DNA from: Plesiomonas sp051652165
GTDB lineage: Bacteria; Pseudomonadota; Gammaproteobacteria; Enterobacterales; CAMTGL01
NCBI RefSeq assembly: GCF_051652165.1
Contig: NZ_JBOFTR010000014.1
Coordinates: forward strand, 20,138 to 84,137
Length of the DNA: 64,000 nt
Direction of reading: 5' to 3'
Part shown: piece after piece, positions 1 through 8,847 of the stretch
Position numbering within the stretch: the first letter of the stretch is position 1
How the letters are laid out: every line of letters starts with the position of its first letter
Made by a program: the position numbers and the translations under genes
Notes under the pieces: model-generated
Told to the model about the DNA's origin: nothing
Databases searched by the model: none
The model's input: the letters and a program-made list of their open reading frames with translations, nothing else

Positions 1-1
1 G

Positions 2-364
2 TACGCTGAGGTGCTGGTGAAGCGTATGGAAGCGGCCGGCGCTCAGGCTTATCTGGTCAATACCGGCTGGAACGGTACGGGCAAGCGGATCTCCATCAAA
101 GATACCCGTGCAATTATTGATGCGATTCTCGATGGTTCAATCGAAGAGATGCCGACAGCTACCCTGCCGATTTTCGACCTTGAGATCCCAATGACACTGC
201 CAGGAGCAGATACCGGTATTCTTGACCCACGCCACACCTACAGTGAACTGGCACAGTGGGAAGATAAAGCCAAAGATCTGGCACAACGCTTTATCACTAA
301 CTTTGACAAGTACACTGATACGCCAGAAGGTGCAGCACTGGTACAAGCAGGCCCACATCTGTAA
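2..364 (+). CDS. pckA: Phosphoenolpyruvate carboxykinase (ATP), C-terminal part
   Basis: The reading frame enters from the left edge of the window, so only about the last 120 residues are present. They match the C-terminus of ATP-dependent PEP carboxykinase, which turns oxaloacetate plus ATP into phosphoenolpyruvate in gluconeogenesis. The conserved NTGWNGTGKRISIKDTR stretch and the ending with TDTPEGAALVQAGP are typical of the enterobacterial enzyme. The active-site P-loop lies upstream, outside the window. A strong intrinsic terminator follows 62 bases after the stop, so the gene ends its own transcript. Identification is firm; only the length is incomplete. Confidence 0.95.
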   Translation, partial: YAEVLVKRMEAAGAQAYLVNTGWNGTGKRISIKDTRAIIDAILDGSIEEMPTATLPIFDLEIPMTLPGADTGILDPRHTYSELAQWEDKAKDLAQRFITNFDKYTDTPEGAALVQAGPHL

Positions 365-426
365 ACCTCAACCTATACTCTTTGTATAGTATGCGTATTG
401 TAGTATACGTATTGCTATCAACTCAC

Positions 427-459
427 AGCACAGACATCAACTTGTCTGTGCTTTTTTTA
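427..459 (+). terminator. Intrinsic terminator of pckA
   Basis: A perfect 10-bp stem (AGCACAGACA pairing with TGTCTGTGCT) with a 6-base loop is followed directly by seven T. This is a textbook Rho-independent terminator downstream of pckA. Confidence 0.9.
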
Positions 460-576
460 TGCTATTACTGCCTTAACGTTCATTTTTAATGAACGTAATA
501 TTCATTTTATTAAAATATCATGTACCAAAAATTTGCCCTATGGTAGGAATATAAATTATTCAGTCAGGGGTACAAT

Positions 577-690
577 ATGCAAGATTTCATTATTGGCGTG
601 ATGTTGGCTGTTCCCTGGGCATTACTGTTTATTGTCGCATTCTGGTGCTTTAGCCGGATTGGTCATTGTGATATTAACGATCGATCGTAA
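577..690 (+). CDS. Small single-span membrane protein, 37 residues, unrecognised
   Basis: A short ORF begins at an ATG with an AGGGG Shine-Dalgarno six bases upstream and ends in TAA at 688-690. The protein has a short polar start, a hydrophobic segment over about residues 4-26 rich in Ile, Leu, Val, Phe and Trp, and a charged tail ending in DINDRS. That is the profile of a one-span small membrane protein. A terminator-like hairpin lies downstream at 830, after a long heptamer repeat that starts at the base following the stop. I do not recognise a family. It is supported by the RBS, the amphipathic layout and its own terminator, not by homology. Confidence 0.5.
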   Translation: MQDFIIGVMLAVPWALLFIVAFWCFSRIGHCDINDRS

Positions 691-813
691 TAATTACTGA
701 TTACTGATTACTGATTACTGATTACTGATTACTGATTACTGATTACTGATTACTGATTACTGATTACTGATTACTGATTACTGATTACTGATTATTGATT
801 ATTGATTATTGAT
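691..813 (+). repeat. Tandem heptamer repeat (TGATTAC)n
   Basis: One degenerate unit (TAATTAC, 691-697) is followed by thirteen perfect copies of TGATTAC (698-788), three copies of TGATTAT (789-809) and a partial unit. The array starts directly after the stop codon of the small ORF and ends before its terminator, so it would lie in the 3' untranslated part of that message. The uniform copies suggest active slippage. Confidence 0.95.
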
Positions 814-829
814 ATAGTTGGACAATATC

Positions 830-861
830 CGCTCACACCTTTTGTGTTGAGCGTTTTTTTT
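830..861 (+). terminator. Intrinsic terminator downstream of the small ORF and heptamer array
   Basis: CGCTCA (830-835) pairs with TGAGCG (848-853), extended inward by CAC/GTG with one bulged base, and a run of eight T follows. It would end a rightward transcript covering the small ORF and the heptamer array. Confidence 0.75.
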
Positions 862-906
862 ATCTTTTGTGTGATACAAAACATACCATAACTGCATATA
901 TAAGAT

Positions 907-930
907 AAAAAAAGGGGGCAATTGCCCCCA
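907..930 (-). terminator. Intrinsic terminator of tex
   Basis: The palindrome GGGGGCAATTGCCCCC (914-929) is followed on the minus strand by seven T (907-913). It lies 36 bases beyond the tex stop codon. Confidence 0.85.
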
Positions 931-965
931 TTATATCGATAGCGATATACGTATAGAGATATCGG

Positions 966-3332
966 TTATTTATTTTTACGCAACGCTGCAGCCAATGCAT
1001 CACCCATGGCACTGTTTCCTTGGCTATCATTACGGTTTCCCGCTCTATCATTACGGCGATTTTCCCGTTCCCCATGGTTAGCCGTTAATGCCTCTGCACT
1101 ATGACCATTACGCGGTGTATTTTGTCGGCCTTTGCCCTCTGTACGACTCCGCTCAGCCGTAAGTTGCTCATCAAGGCGCATGCTCAATGCAATTCGCTTA
1201 CGTGCGATATCCACTTCTAACACTTTCACGTTGACGATATCGCCCGCTTTCACCACTTTATGCGGGTCATCAATAAACTTATCTGACAGTGATGAGATGT
1301 GTACCAAGCCATCCTGATGCACACCGATATCAACAAATGCGCCAAAATTGGTCACATTGGTCACGGTGCCCTCTAAAACTAGCCCCGCAGAGAGATCATC
1401 AAGAGTTTCGACCCCCTCGGCAAAGGTGGCCGTTTTAAACTCTGGCCGTGGATCGCGGCCGGGTTTTTCCAGCTCTTTTAGGATATCGGTCACCGTCGGT
1501 AAACCGAAGCGATCATCGGTAAACTCACTGGCTTTGACACTGCGCAGCAGCTCGCCATTGCCCATGAGATCGCGCACCGTTTTACCGGTGGCAGCCAGAA
1601 TACGCTCCACCACCGGATAGGTTTCCGGATGTACCGTTGAGGCATCCAGCGGGTTTTTACCCTCATTGATACGTAAAAATCCGGCACATTGCTCAAAGGC
1701 TTTCGGGCCTAAACGCCCCACTTTTAGCAACTGCTGGCGACTATCAAAACGGCCATGCTCATCACGGAAAGCCACCACATTCTGAGCCAGTGTTTTTGAT
1801 AACCCAGCCACACGAGTCAGCAGAGCAACCGAGGCAGTATTGAGATCAACCCCCACCGCGTTCACACAATCTTCCACCACACCATCAAGACGGCGCGCCA
1901 GTTGTGATTGAGAAACATCGTGCTGGTATTGCCCTACGCCAATCGATTTTGGCTCAATCTTAACCAGCTCGGCCAAGGGGTCTTGCAGCCGACGGGCAAT
2001 TGAAACTGCACCGCGCAGCGAGACATCAAGATCAGGGAACTCCAGTGCGGCCAGCTCTGAAGCAGAGTACACAGATGCTCCCGCCTCACTGACTGTCACC
2101 TTTTGTGCCTGAATATCAGGATACAGACGAAACATCTCGGCAGTAAAACGATCGGTTTCCCGCGATGCCGTACCGTTACCAATCGCAATCAGCGCAACAC
2201 GGTGTTTTTGGCACAATTGTGCGACGGTATGCAGTGCTTTATCCATTTGCCCAGTATGCGGATAGACAGTCGCGGTATCGACTAGCTTTCCGGTTGCATC
2301 AACTACGGCAACTTTCACACCGGTACGCAAACCAGGATCTAACCCCATCGTAGCTTTTGCGCCCGCAGGGGCTGCCATCAGCAAATCGCTCATGTTACGG
2401 GCAAATACGTTAATGGCTTCCGTTTCAGCCTGTTCACGTACCGTGCCCATCAGCTCGGTTTCCATGTGCAGCAAAATTTTGATACGCCATGCCCAGCTAA
2501 TCACACTTTTCCGCCAACTGTCGGCCGGTGCATGGTTTAGTATCACCTGATAATGCTCGGCAATCAGGGTTTCACAATAGCTGCTGCGAAGACTCTCTTC
2601 TTGCTCAGGGTCGGCATTAAGTGAAAGGTTTAACACTCCCTCATTACGACCACGGAACATCGCCAGTGCACGGTGCGAGGGCACTTTTGCAATCGGCTCA
2701 TGGTAGGCAAAATAATCACGGAACTTCGCCCCCTCTTCCTCTTTACCAACGACAACCGTTGATACTAATTGGGCATATTTCCACAAATAGGTACGGATTT
2801 TCTGCAGTAGCAAAGCATCTTCGGCAAAACGCTCCATTAAAATATAGCGCGCACTGTCTAATGCTGCTTTGCTATCTGCCACACCCTGATCAGCATTGAT
2901 AAACGTTGCTGCCAAGACTTCAGGGTCTTGCTGTGGGTTGTTCCACAAGCTATCGGCCAACGGTGCCAGCCCCGCCTCAATAGCGATTTGGCCACGCGTG
3001 CGGCGTTTTGGCCGATACGGTAAATAGAGATCTTCAAGTTCAGTTTTATTGTCAGTGCTCAGTAATGCCTGTTGTAGCGCCTCGGTTAATTTGCCCTGTT
3101 CAGTGATGGATTTTAAAATCGTCTGACGGCGGTCTTCTAATTCACGCAGATAAATTAAGCGTGTTTCTAAATTACGCAGTTGCGTATCATCTAATCCACC
3201 GGTGGCCTCTTTACGATAACGGGCAATAAAGGGTACGGTGTTGCCTTCGTCAAGCAAATGAATGGCGGCGCTAACCTGATCAGCGCGGGCGGCAATTTCA
3301 CTGGCAATAATACGGCTAAAATGAGTATTCAT
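966..3332 (-). CDS. tex: Tex, S1-domain RNA-binding transcription accessory protein
   Basis: This 788-residue protein (YhgF in E. coli) matches Tex along its whole length. It has the N-terminal helical domain, the YqgF/RuvC-like fold (GLDPGLRTGVKVAVVDATG around residue 330), helix-hairpin-helix segments, and a C-terminal S1 RNA-binding domain (TNVTNFGAFVDIGVHQDGLVHIS) followed by a basic Asn/Arg-rich tail. Tex binds nucleic acid and influences transcription and stress tolerance; its exact reaction is not settled. I chose the ATG at 3332 over an in-frame TTG twelve bases upstream, because it gives the family's usual N-terminus. It is divergent from greB, and its terminator lies at 907-930. Confidence 0.95.
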   Translation of the reverse strand: MNTHFSRIIASEIAARADQVSAAIHLLDEGNTVPFIARYRKEATGGLDDTQLRNLETRLIYLRELEDRRQTILKSITEQGKLTEALQQALLSTDNKTELEDLYLPYRPKRRTRGQIAIEAGLAPLADSLWNNPQQDPEVLAATFINADQGVADSKAALDSARYILMERFAEDALLLQKIRTYLWKYAQLVSTVVVGKEEEGAKFRDYFAYHEPIAKVPSHRALAMFRGRNEGVLNLSLNADPEQEESLRSSYCETLIAEHYQVILNHAPADSWRKSVISWAWRIKILLHMETELMGTVREQAETEAINVFARNMSDLLMAAPAGAKATMGLDPGLRTGVKVAVVDATGKLVDTATVYPHTGQMDKALHTVAQLCQKHRVALIAIGNGTASRETDRFTAEMFRLYPDIQAQKVTVSEAGASVYSASELAALEFPDLDVSLRGAVSIARRLQDPLAELVKIEPKSIGVGQYQHDVSQSQLARRLDGVVEDCVNAVGVDLNTASVALLTRVAGLSKTLAQNVVAFRDEHGRFDSRQQLLKVGRLGPKAFEQCAGFLRINEGKNPLDASTVHPETYPVVERILAATGKTVRDLMGNGELLRSVKASEFTDDRFGLPTVTDILKELEKPGRDPRPEFKTATFAEGVETLDDLSAGLVLEGTVTNVTNFGAFVDIGVHQDGLVHISSLSDKFIDDPHKVVKAGDIVNVKVLEVDIARKRIALSMRLDEQLTAERSRTEGKGRQNTPRNGHSAEALTANHGERENRRNDRAGNRNDSQGNSAMGDALAAALRKNK

Positions 3333-3464
3333 AGGCTCAATCAAGATTCATCAAAGAGTGTTGAGTAATAGTCGACTTTTATACGTTTCTGCGTGGCAAA
3401 ATACCAGTCATCAGAGAGAAGGATATTTGTGAACGTGAAGCATACCCAATCTACTCAGGATAAA

Positions 3465-3968
3465 ATGAGTACAACAAAAGCACACTACATTACGCGCGAA
3501 GGCTGGCTTGCGCTGGATAAAGAGCTGAAATATTTGTGGAAAATTGAACGTCCACAGGTCACACAAGCCGTGTCTGAAGCGGCGGCAATGGGTGATCGCT
3601 CGGAAAATGCAGAGTACATCTACGGTAAAAAACGGCTACGTGAAATCGACCGGCGCGTGCGTTTTTTAAGCAAACGTTTGGATATTCTTAAAATTATTGA
3701 CCCTAGCCCACAGCAAGAAGGCAAAGTGTTTTTTGGTGCGTGGGTTACGTTAGAGAACGAGCAAGGTGTCGAGAGCTGCTACCGTATTGTAGGGGCTGAT
3801 GAGTTTGATCCGGCTAAAAATTGGATCTCAATTAACTCACCGGTTGCTCGGGCCCTAATAGGCAAAAGGGTTGATGATGAAATTGTGGTTGATACCCCTG
3901 CTGGCCGTGTCTGCTATGCCGTTTTAGCCATTCGTTATCAAGCCCTTGCCTCTGATACCCAAATATAA
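3465..3968 (+). CDS. greB: Transcription elongation factor GreB
   Basis: GreB stimulates RNA polymerase to cleave back-tracked transcripts. The N-terminal coiled coil carries the conserved acidic tip region MGDRSENAEYIYGKKRLREIDRRV, and the C-terminal globular domain contains SPQQEGKVFFGAWV and SPVARALIGK. The start is uncertain. The ATG at 3465 (167 residues, AGGA four bases upstream) fits the usual 158-160-residue size. The in-frame GTG at 3429 has a better Shine-Dalgarno (AAGGA with five-base spacing) and would add 12 residues. It lies between divergent tex and ompR, in the same orientation as ompR. Confidence 0.92.
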   Translation: MSTTKAHYITREGWLALDKELKYLWKIERPQVTQAVSEAAAMGDRSENAEYIYGKKRLREIDRRVRFLSKRLDILKIIDPSPQQEGKVFFGAWVTLENEQGVESCYRIVGADEFDPAKNWISINSPVARALIGKRVDDEIVVDTPAGRVCYAVLAIRYQALASDTQI

Positions 3969-4349
3969 TGGCCTCCCACAGATGCAAACCGAGGGTGTGA
4001 GAGTGTTATGCCTTATTGATGCATTAATCGCGTGATATTACGGACAAAAATCTTATTCTGCACAGGATATCCAACATAATTTGTGCAATATTAGTATTAT
4101 TGCATAACAATAATAAACATCGTCAGCTCAATGGCGATGTTTACTTAATGATAATAGCACGCAATTTCACGCAGATACGTTACGCCTTGTTACGATGAAT
4201 CTCTCCTTCTCGTGGGTGTAGATTAACTTTGTAACAATTTCCTGTGCAGTAGCGCGAAAATGTTGCATACAATAGACACAATTACTGATGGCATGTGCAC
4301 ATGTGTCATCCTATTTCGGTGTAATGATTTCGTTTTTGGAGTAATCAAC
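3969..4349. other. Intergenic region greB-ompR with an inverted repeat
   Basis: 381 bases without a convincing ORF. TAAACATCG (4114-4122) pairs with CGATGTTTA (4135-4143) across a 12-base loop. With no T-run after it, it could be a weak greB terminator or an mRNA-end structure. The remaining 200 bases must hold the ompR-envZ promoter, but I cannot pick out a -35/-10 pair with confidence. Confidence 0.5.
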
Positions 4350-5072
4350 ATGCAAGAGAATCACAAAATCCTCGTCGTCGACGATGATATGCGCCTACGC
4401 GCACTGCTAGAGCGTTATCTGACAGAACAAGGCTTTGTGGTTCGCAGTGTTGCTAACGCAGAGCAAATGGATCGTCTGCTGGTACGTGAAAGTTTCCATT
4501 TGATGGTACTTGATTTGATGTTGCCAGGTGAAGATGGCCTCTCTATTTGTCGCCGCTTACGTAGCCAAGATAACAATATGCCTATCATTATGTTAACGGC
4601 AAAAGGCGATGAAATTGATCGTATCGTGGGCTTAGAAGTGGGAGCAGATGACTATTTGCCAAAGCCTTTTAACCCGCGTGAACTGTTAGCACGTCTGCGC
4701 GCTATTTTGCGTCGCCATATTACAGAACTGCCAGGTGCACCATCACAAGAAGAAGCGGTGATTGAGTTTGGCCCATTCCGCCTCAATCTGGGTACCCGTG
4801 AAATGTTCCGTGGTGATGAAGCTATGTTGCTAACCAGTGGTGAGTTTGCCGTACTAAAAGCATTGATCACCCACCCACGTGAGCCATTATCACGCGATAA
4901 GCTGATGAATCTGGCACGTGGCCGTGAGTACAGCGCAATGGAGCGAGCCATCGATGTGCAGATCTCCCGTCTGCGTCGTATGCTAGAAGAAGATCCAGCA
5001 CGTCCACGTTATATTCAAACCGTTTGGGGTTTGGGTTACGTCTTTGTACCGGATGATCACAAAGCACAATGA
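4350..5072 (+). CDS. ompR: Osmolarity response regulator OmpR
   Basis: This 240-residue OmpR is the DNA-binding partner of EnvZ and controls porin and other envelope genes in response to osmolarity and acid. The receiver domain (about 1-120) has the acidic pocket DDD (11-13), phospho-acceptor Asp55 in VLDLMLPG, Thr83 in MLTAKG and Lys105 in PKPFNPREL. The winged-helix domain (about 137-236) contains SRDKLMNLARGREYSAMERAIDVQISRLRR. The start at 4350 has GGAG eight bases upstream and gives the usual MQEN N-terminus; the frame stays open further upstream but that part is not homologous. The stop overlaps the envZ start (ATGA), indicating translational coupling. Confidence 0.97.
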   Translation: MQENHKILVVDDDMRLRALLERYLTEQGFVVRSVANAEQMDRLLVRESFHLMVLDLMLPGEDGLSICRRLRSQDNNMPIIMLTAKGDEIDRIVGLEVGADDYLPKPFNPRELLARLRAILRRHITELPGAPSQEEAVIEFGPFRLNLGTREMFRGDEAMLLTSGEFAVLKALITHPREPLSRDKLMNLARGREYSAMERAIDVQISRLRRMLEEDPARPRYIQTVWGLGYVFVPDDHKAQ

Positions 5073-6421
5073 GCAGTTGGCTTCCACGCAGTACGTTTGC
5101 CCGTACTCTACTCATGATGGTGGTGTTGCTGCTTATTTGCATGCTCACCACCTATATGGCTGTCATGAATTTTGCGATCCGGCCTACCGTATCGCAATTT
5201 AATCGTATGATTGCCTATGAGATTAAACTCGCGGCCAAAATAGATAAACAAGCATCACCGAGTGTTCGGCAAATTTTGCGCAACGAGTTGGCTTCTGATC
5301 TGGATATTCGCCTTTATAATACACAAGAGGCGCTCTTATTAGGTCTGGCACAAGCTGAACACTATCCCTTTTTGGATCAAGAGTTTACCCGACTATTTGG
5401 CACGTATGTGGATGTCAGGTTAGAGACAGGATCAGAGTTTTTTGTTCTCTGGTTGCATGATCCAACAGATAAAGACAGTGACTTATGGTCACGCATTCCC
5501 TTAATTGAGTTGCGCCAAGAGGCTTTCGCTCCTCTGTTTCGCTATATCTTTGCTATTTTCATGCTGATTCTGGCCGGTGCATGGATATTTATTCGTCTGC
5601 AAAACCGCCCACTGATGGAGCTAGAAAAAGCAGCATTACGGGTTGGCCGCGGCGAATATCCTGATCAATTACCCGAACAGGGTGCCTCAGAAGTTCGCTC
5701 TGTTATCCACTCATTTAACGTGATGAGTAAAGGCATTAAAGCTCTGGCACAGGATAGAAACCTGATTTTAGCCGGCATCAGCCATGATTTGCGCACTCCG
5801 CTCACACGGATCAGACTCGCGACAGAAATGATGTCGCAAGAGGATGGCTATCTTGCTGAGTCGATCAATAAAGATATCGATGAATCAAATGAGATTATCG
5901 GCCAATTTATTGATTTTCTACGTGCACAAAATGGGGATATGCCTACTGAGCGGTATGATCTGAATTTGCTTGTTAGCGAGGTGTCTACCGCAGAGAGCAA
6001 CGATGATCATATGATTCATGTTGATCTCTATCATGATACGTTAATGTGCAATATCCACCCATTATCCATCAAACGGGCGATTGCGAATATCATCACCAAT
6101 GCTATCCGCTACGGTAACGGTATGATCAGTGTCAGTAGTGGGATTGATGATAACGGTTATGTCTGGGCACAAGTTGATGATAATGGGCCAGGTATTCCCG
6201 AAGATCAGATTGAAAATCTGTTCCAACCGTTTGTGCGTGGTGATGAAGCACGCGGTAGTAGCGAAGGTTCAGGGTTAGGATTAGCCATTTTAAAACGCAT
6301 TATTGATGCACACCACGGTAAAATTAATCTCAACCGCAGTGCCGCTCTTGGTGGGTTAGCGATGCGCATTTCACTGCCTATCAGCCGTGAAACGGATACT
6401 CAAGTAAAATCGGCTTCATAA
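5069..6421 (+). CDS. envZ: Osmosensor histidine kinase EnvZ
   Basis: This 450-residue inner-membrane kinase/phosphatase acts on OmpR. It has a membrane span at about residues 12-33, a periplasmic domain, a second span at about 157-176, a HAMP linker, and a DHp domain with phospho-acceptor His239 in AGISHDLRTPLTRIRLATEMM. The ATP-binding domain shows the N box (ANIITNAIRYG), G1 (DDNGPGIP), F (LFQPFVRG) and G2 (GSGLGLAI) motifs. All catalytic elements are present. It is coupled to ompR by a 4-base overlap and followed by a terminator at 6443. Confidence 0.97.
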   Translation: MSSWLPRSTFARTLLMMVVLLLICMLTTYMAVMNFAIRPTVSQFNRMIAYEIKLAAKIDKQASPSVRQILRNELASDLDIRLYNTQEALLLGLAQAEHYPFLDQEFTRLFGTYVDVRLETGSEFFVLWLHDPTDKDSDLWSRIPLIELRQEAFAPLFRYIFAIFMLILAGAWIFIRLQNRPLMELEKAALRVGRGEYPDQLPEQGASEVRSVIHSFNVMSKGIKALAQDRNLILAGISHDLRTPLTRIRLATEMMSQEDGYLAESINKDIDESNEIIGQFIDFLRAQNGDMPTERYDLNLLVSEVSTAESNDDHMIHVDLYHDTLMCNIHPLSIKRAIANIITNAIRYGNGMISVSSGIDDNGYVWAQVDDNGPGIPEDQIENLFQPFVRGDEARGSSEGSGLGLAILKRIIDAHHGKINLNRSAALGGLAMRISLPISRETDTQVKSAS

Positions 6422-6442
6422 TACTGTCGTTATATTATACTG

Positions 6443-6481
6443 ACGATCTGCTGTGTACTTAATACGGCAGATCGTTTCTTT
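6443..6481 (+). terminator. Terminator of ompR-envZ
   Basis: ACGATCTGC (6443-6451) pairs perfectly with GCAGATCGT (6467-6475). The T-rich stretch TTTCTTTT follows. It lies just after the envZ stop. Confidence 0.75.
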
Positions 6482-6520
6482 TACTGCTTTAGCACGCCTT
6501 GTGCTGTACTTTCTGGCCTC

Positions 6521-6952
6521 TCACGTTTTCGTTCGAAAATCTGCTTTTGGGCTTGGGCGCACAGAATACCAATAATGACAGGCAATCACTTTACCATACA
6601 GGGCCATACGCTTATTCACTGCCGTTAATGCATTCGGAAATGGGGGATAATAACGTGGACAATCCTCTTTACAGACCCATTCCCCCTCAATCAGCGCATT
6701 GGCATCGGCTGGTAATAAGTCAGGATCAGGGGTATCAGGTTCTGCATTGTCCTGCTCTTTTTCCTCCTCTGTTGTCAGTAGATACTGATCTTGCAGACGA
6801 GTATCTACCGCACGCTTGGCTGGCGCAGCAATAACGGCTTCCGCTTGCACAATACGCTCACGCGCTTGATTGTCATGCCGTGCCTGCTCTGTTGATGGGT
6901 TTACTGAGGTCGGCAGCACAGAGACAGCTTGATTGGTGGGGCTGACATTCAT
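6521..6952 (-). CDS. Conserved-looking hypothetical protein beside bioH
   Basis: 143 residues with no signal peptide or membrane span. The first half is polar and low in complexity (rich in Ala, Gln, Glu, Thr and Pro), and an acidic stretch (TTEEEKEQDNAEPDTPDPD) lies in the middle. The C-terminal third looks folded and aromatic, with a CKEDC pair and YYPPFPNALTAVNKRMALYGKVIACHYWYSV. I do not recognise the family. An unnamed gene between tex and bioH also occurs in Vibrio, as I recall, so this may be its counterpart. I chose the ATG at 6952 over the overlapping GTG at 6955. It lies in the same orientation as bioH, 120 bases downstream of it. Confidence 0.6.
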   Translation of the reverse strand: MNVSPTNQAVSVLPTSVNPSTEQARHDNQARERIVQAEAVIAAPAKRAVDTRLQDQYLLTTEEEKEQDNAEPDTPDPDLLPADANALIEGEWVCKEDCPRYYPPFPNALTAVNKRMALYGKVIACHYWYSVRPSPKADFRTKT

Positions 6953-7072
6953 CACATTGGTCTCTTTCCCTCAGCAAATAACAAGATCATCGAATGTACA
7001 GCAAAATACCCTACGCAATCGCAGAGTTACACTTACACTCGTTAAGTGATAACGAGAGATACCCCATATCAG

Positions 7073-7894
7073 TTATATATGCAGATAACGGTGACAAAAT
7101 ATGTCTATCATTTGAGCACAACGTACCGGTTCAGCAATAAAAGGGGCATGTGCGCCTTGCGCTATTATTTCAACCTGTGAGTGTGGCCAATAGGCATTAA
7201 CCTTGGTAATCACCTGATGTGGAACTAACCCATCTAAACGCCCATAAATGCGTAATACTGGCAGTGTCAGCGCAAAAACATGTGCTCTTAGATCTGTGTC
7301 GGCCAATAAATCCAGACCTTTAGCCAGAACGTTGGCCGTTGGTGCAGGAACCGACAGTACAGCCTGCTTTAGGTAGCGCGTATCCTGCCGTGCAGTGGGT
7401 GTACCCAGTGTTTGTAGCGCCAAAAAACGCTCAACTGTACGGCTAAAATCATGCTGCAGTTGCAGGCGAAATTGAGCCAATACATCGGGTTTAATTCCTG
7501 GCCAGTTCTCTTGCATCATAAAACAGGGGGATGAAGCCAGTGTAATCAGGCCTGCTATTGCTGCAGGTTGCTTTACCGTTTCCTCTGAAGTGTGAGTCAT
7601 GGCCGCTTGCACTTGCAGTGCCGCTTCGGTTGCCACTAATCCACCCAGTGACCATCCCACCCAAACTGCATGGGGTGGTGCTTGCTGTAATACAATCTCG
7701 GCCATCTCTGATAATGACAGTGCACCATAACTGTGGCTACGCCCATAACCGGGTAAATCAACTGTATGAACCCGATAATGCGAGCTCAATTCCGCGACCA
7801 ACGGTTGCCATACTTCAGCATTCAATCCCCAGCCATGCAGTAGCACAATATCGCGATCACCTTGCCCTTGTTGTTGCCAATATAGTTTGTTCAT
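7073..7894 (-). CDS. bioH: Pimeloyl-[acyl-carrier protein] methyl ester esterase BioH
   Basis: BioH hydrolyses pimeloyl-ACP methyl ester, ending the pimelate branch of biotin synthesis. It is an alpha/beta hydrolase with the oxyanion-hole segment LLHGWGLNAEVW, nucleophile Ser82 in GWSLGG, Asp221 in YGRLDGLVP and His249 in GAHAPF, so the triad is complete. At 273 residues it is somewhat longer than the 256-residue E. coli protein. The extra residues are a polar insertion around 98-112, in a surface region before the lid. It is divergent from gntX; the start sits right behind an AGGGG sequence, unusually close. Confidence 0.95.
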   Translation of the reverse strand: MNKLYWQQQGQGDRDIVLLHGWGLNAEVWQPLVAELSSHYRVHTVDLPGYGRSHSYGALSLSEMAEIVLQQAPPHAVWVGWSLGGLVATEAALQVQAAMTHTSEETVKQPAAIAGLITLASSPCFMMQENWPGIKPDVLAQFRLQLQHDFSRTVERFLALQTLGTPTARQDTRYLKQAVLSVPAPTANVLAKGLDLLADTDLRAHVFALTLPVLRIYGRLDGLVPHQVITKVNAYWPHSQVEIIAQGAHAPFIAEPVRCAQMIDIFCHRYLHI

Positions 7895-8017
7895 CCCCTA
7901 TACTCTTTTGTTGTGATTTTTTTATTATGCGGCTTAAACCGTAGGTTAACCCTTTGCTTGCTCACCTTAGGCTGACGACTAACACTAACCAGAGCCATTT
8001 TGATCAGGGATAACACA

Positions 8018-8749
8018 ATGCTATGCCGGCCATTATTGCGCTTATTTGCACAGCGATACACCTTACAAGCTGATACCCGTAGCCCCTGTTTAGTGTGTCA
8101 ACAACCACTTTACCATCGCCAGCACGGGATTTGCAGTGTCTGTAAAAGCCACTTTCCATTGATCTCTTTCCCATGCCGACGATGCGGTATGGGCCGTTTG
8201 CACATCAATAGCCGCTGTATACCTTGCCAGAACGCACCTGTACCGTGGGATAGCCTGATTGCGATTGCTGATTACAGCGAGCCATTTACCTATTTGTTGG
8301 CCAAGTTAAAATACCAACAGCAGTTTTGGCTGGCCGAAGCACTGGCCCGCCAGTTATTGCTGACGCTGCTAACTGCACGACGTGAACACCCCGCACCGTG
8401 GCCAGATCTGATTTTACCGGTTCCACTGCAACGCCAGCGCCAGTGGTGGCGCGGATTTAACCAGAGTGAGTATCTTGCCAGAGCCTTGTCACACTGGCTG
8501 AAGATCCCGCTCGATCCTGACGCACTGATCCGTTATAAACGTCAACGCGCTCAACATACACTGCGTGCCAGTGAAAGGCGGCATAATCAACTCAACACCT
8601 ATGCAGTGACAAAACCACTGCGCGGTTTACGAGTTGCACTGCTTGATGATGTGGTGACCACGGGTTCAACAGTCAGTGTGATAAGCCATGCGCTGCGCGA
8701 GCAAGGCGTGCGCCATATTCAGATTTGGTGTTTGTGTCGTACTCAATAA
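8018..8749 (+). CDS. gntX: ComF/GntX family phosphoribosyltransferase-like protein
   Basis: 243 residues with the ComF/GntX layout. An N-terminal zinc-finger-like region has four Cys pairs (CLVC, CSVC, CRRC, CIPC), and the C-terminal phosphoribosyltransferase domain has the PRPP-binding loop VALLDDVVTTGST. GntX/ComF proteins are linked to DNA uptake or use of DNA as a nutrient, but the enzyme activity is not established. The ATG at 8018 has AGGGA seven bases upstream; a TTG at 8000 is in frame but lacks an RBS. The bioH-gntX-nfuA neighbourhood is conserved in gammaproteobacteria. Confidence 0.92.
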   Translation: MLCRPLLRLFAQRYTLQADTRSPCLVCQQPLYHRQHGICSVCKSHFPLISFPCRRCGMGRLHINSRCIPCQNAPVPWDSLIAIADYSEPFTYLLAKLKYQQQFWLAEALARQLLLTLLTARREHPAPWPDLILPVPLQRQRQWWRGFNQSEYLARALSHWLKIPLDPDALIRYKRQRAQHTLRASERRHNQLNTYAVTKPLRGLRVALLDDVVTTGSTVSVISHALREQGVRHIQIWCLCRTQ

Positions 8750-8847
8750 CGTATTCAATGTAAATGCGTGAGCCCTGTACTACTCAGGCCCAATGAAAGG
8801 GTGTATGATGTTTAACCAAGTAAATCAGTCAACTATTGAGACGAGCC

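Noticed and set aside
691..813. CRISPR array
   Set aside because: The units are contiguous 7-mers with no spacers.
6499..6834. 111-codon plus-strand ORF
   Set aside because: It runs opposite the hypothetical protein at 6521-6952, whose C-terminal part looks more protein-like; no start signal.
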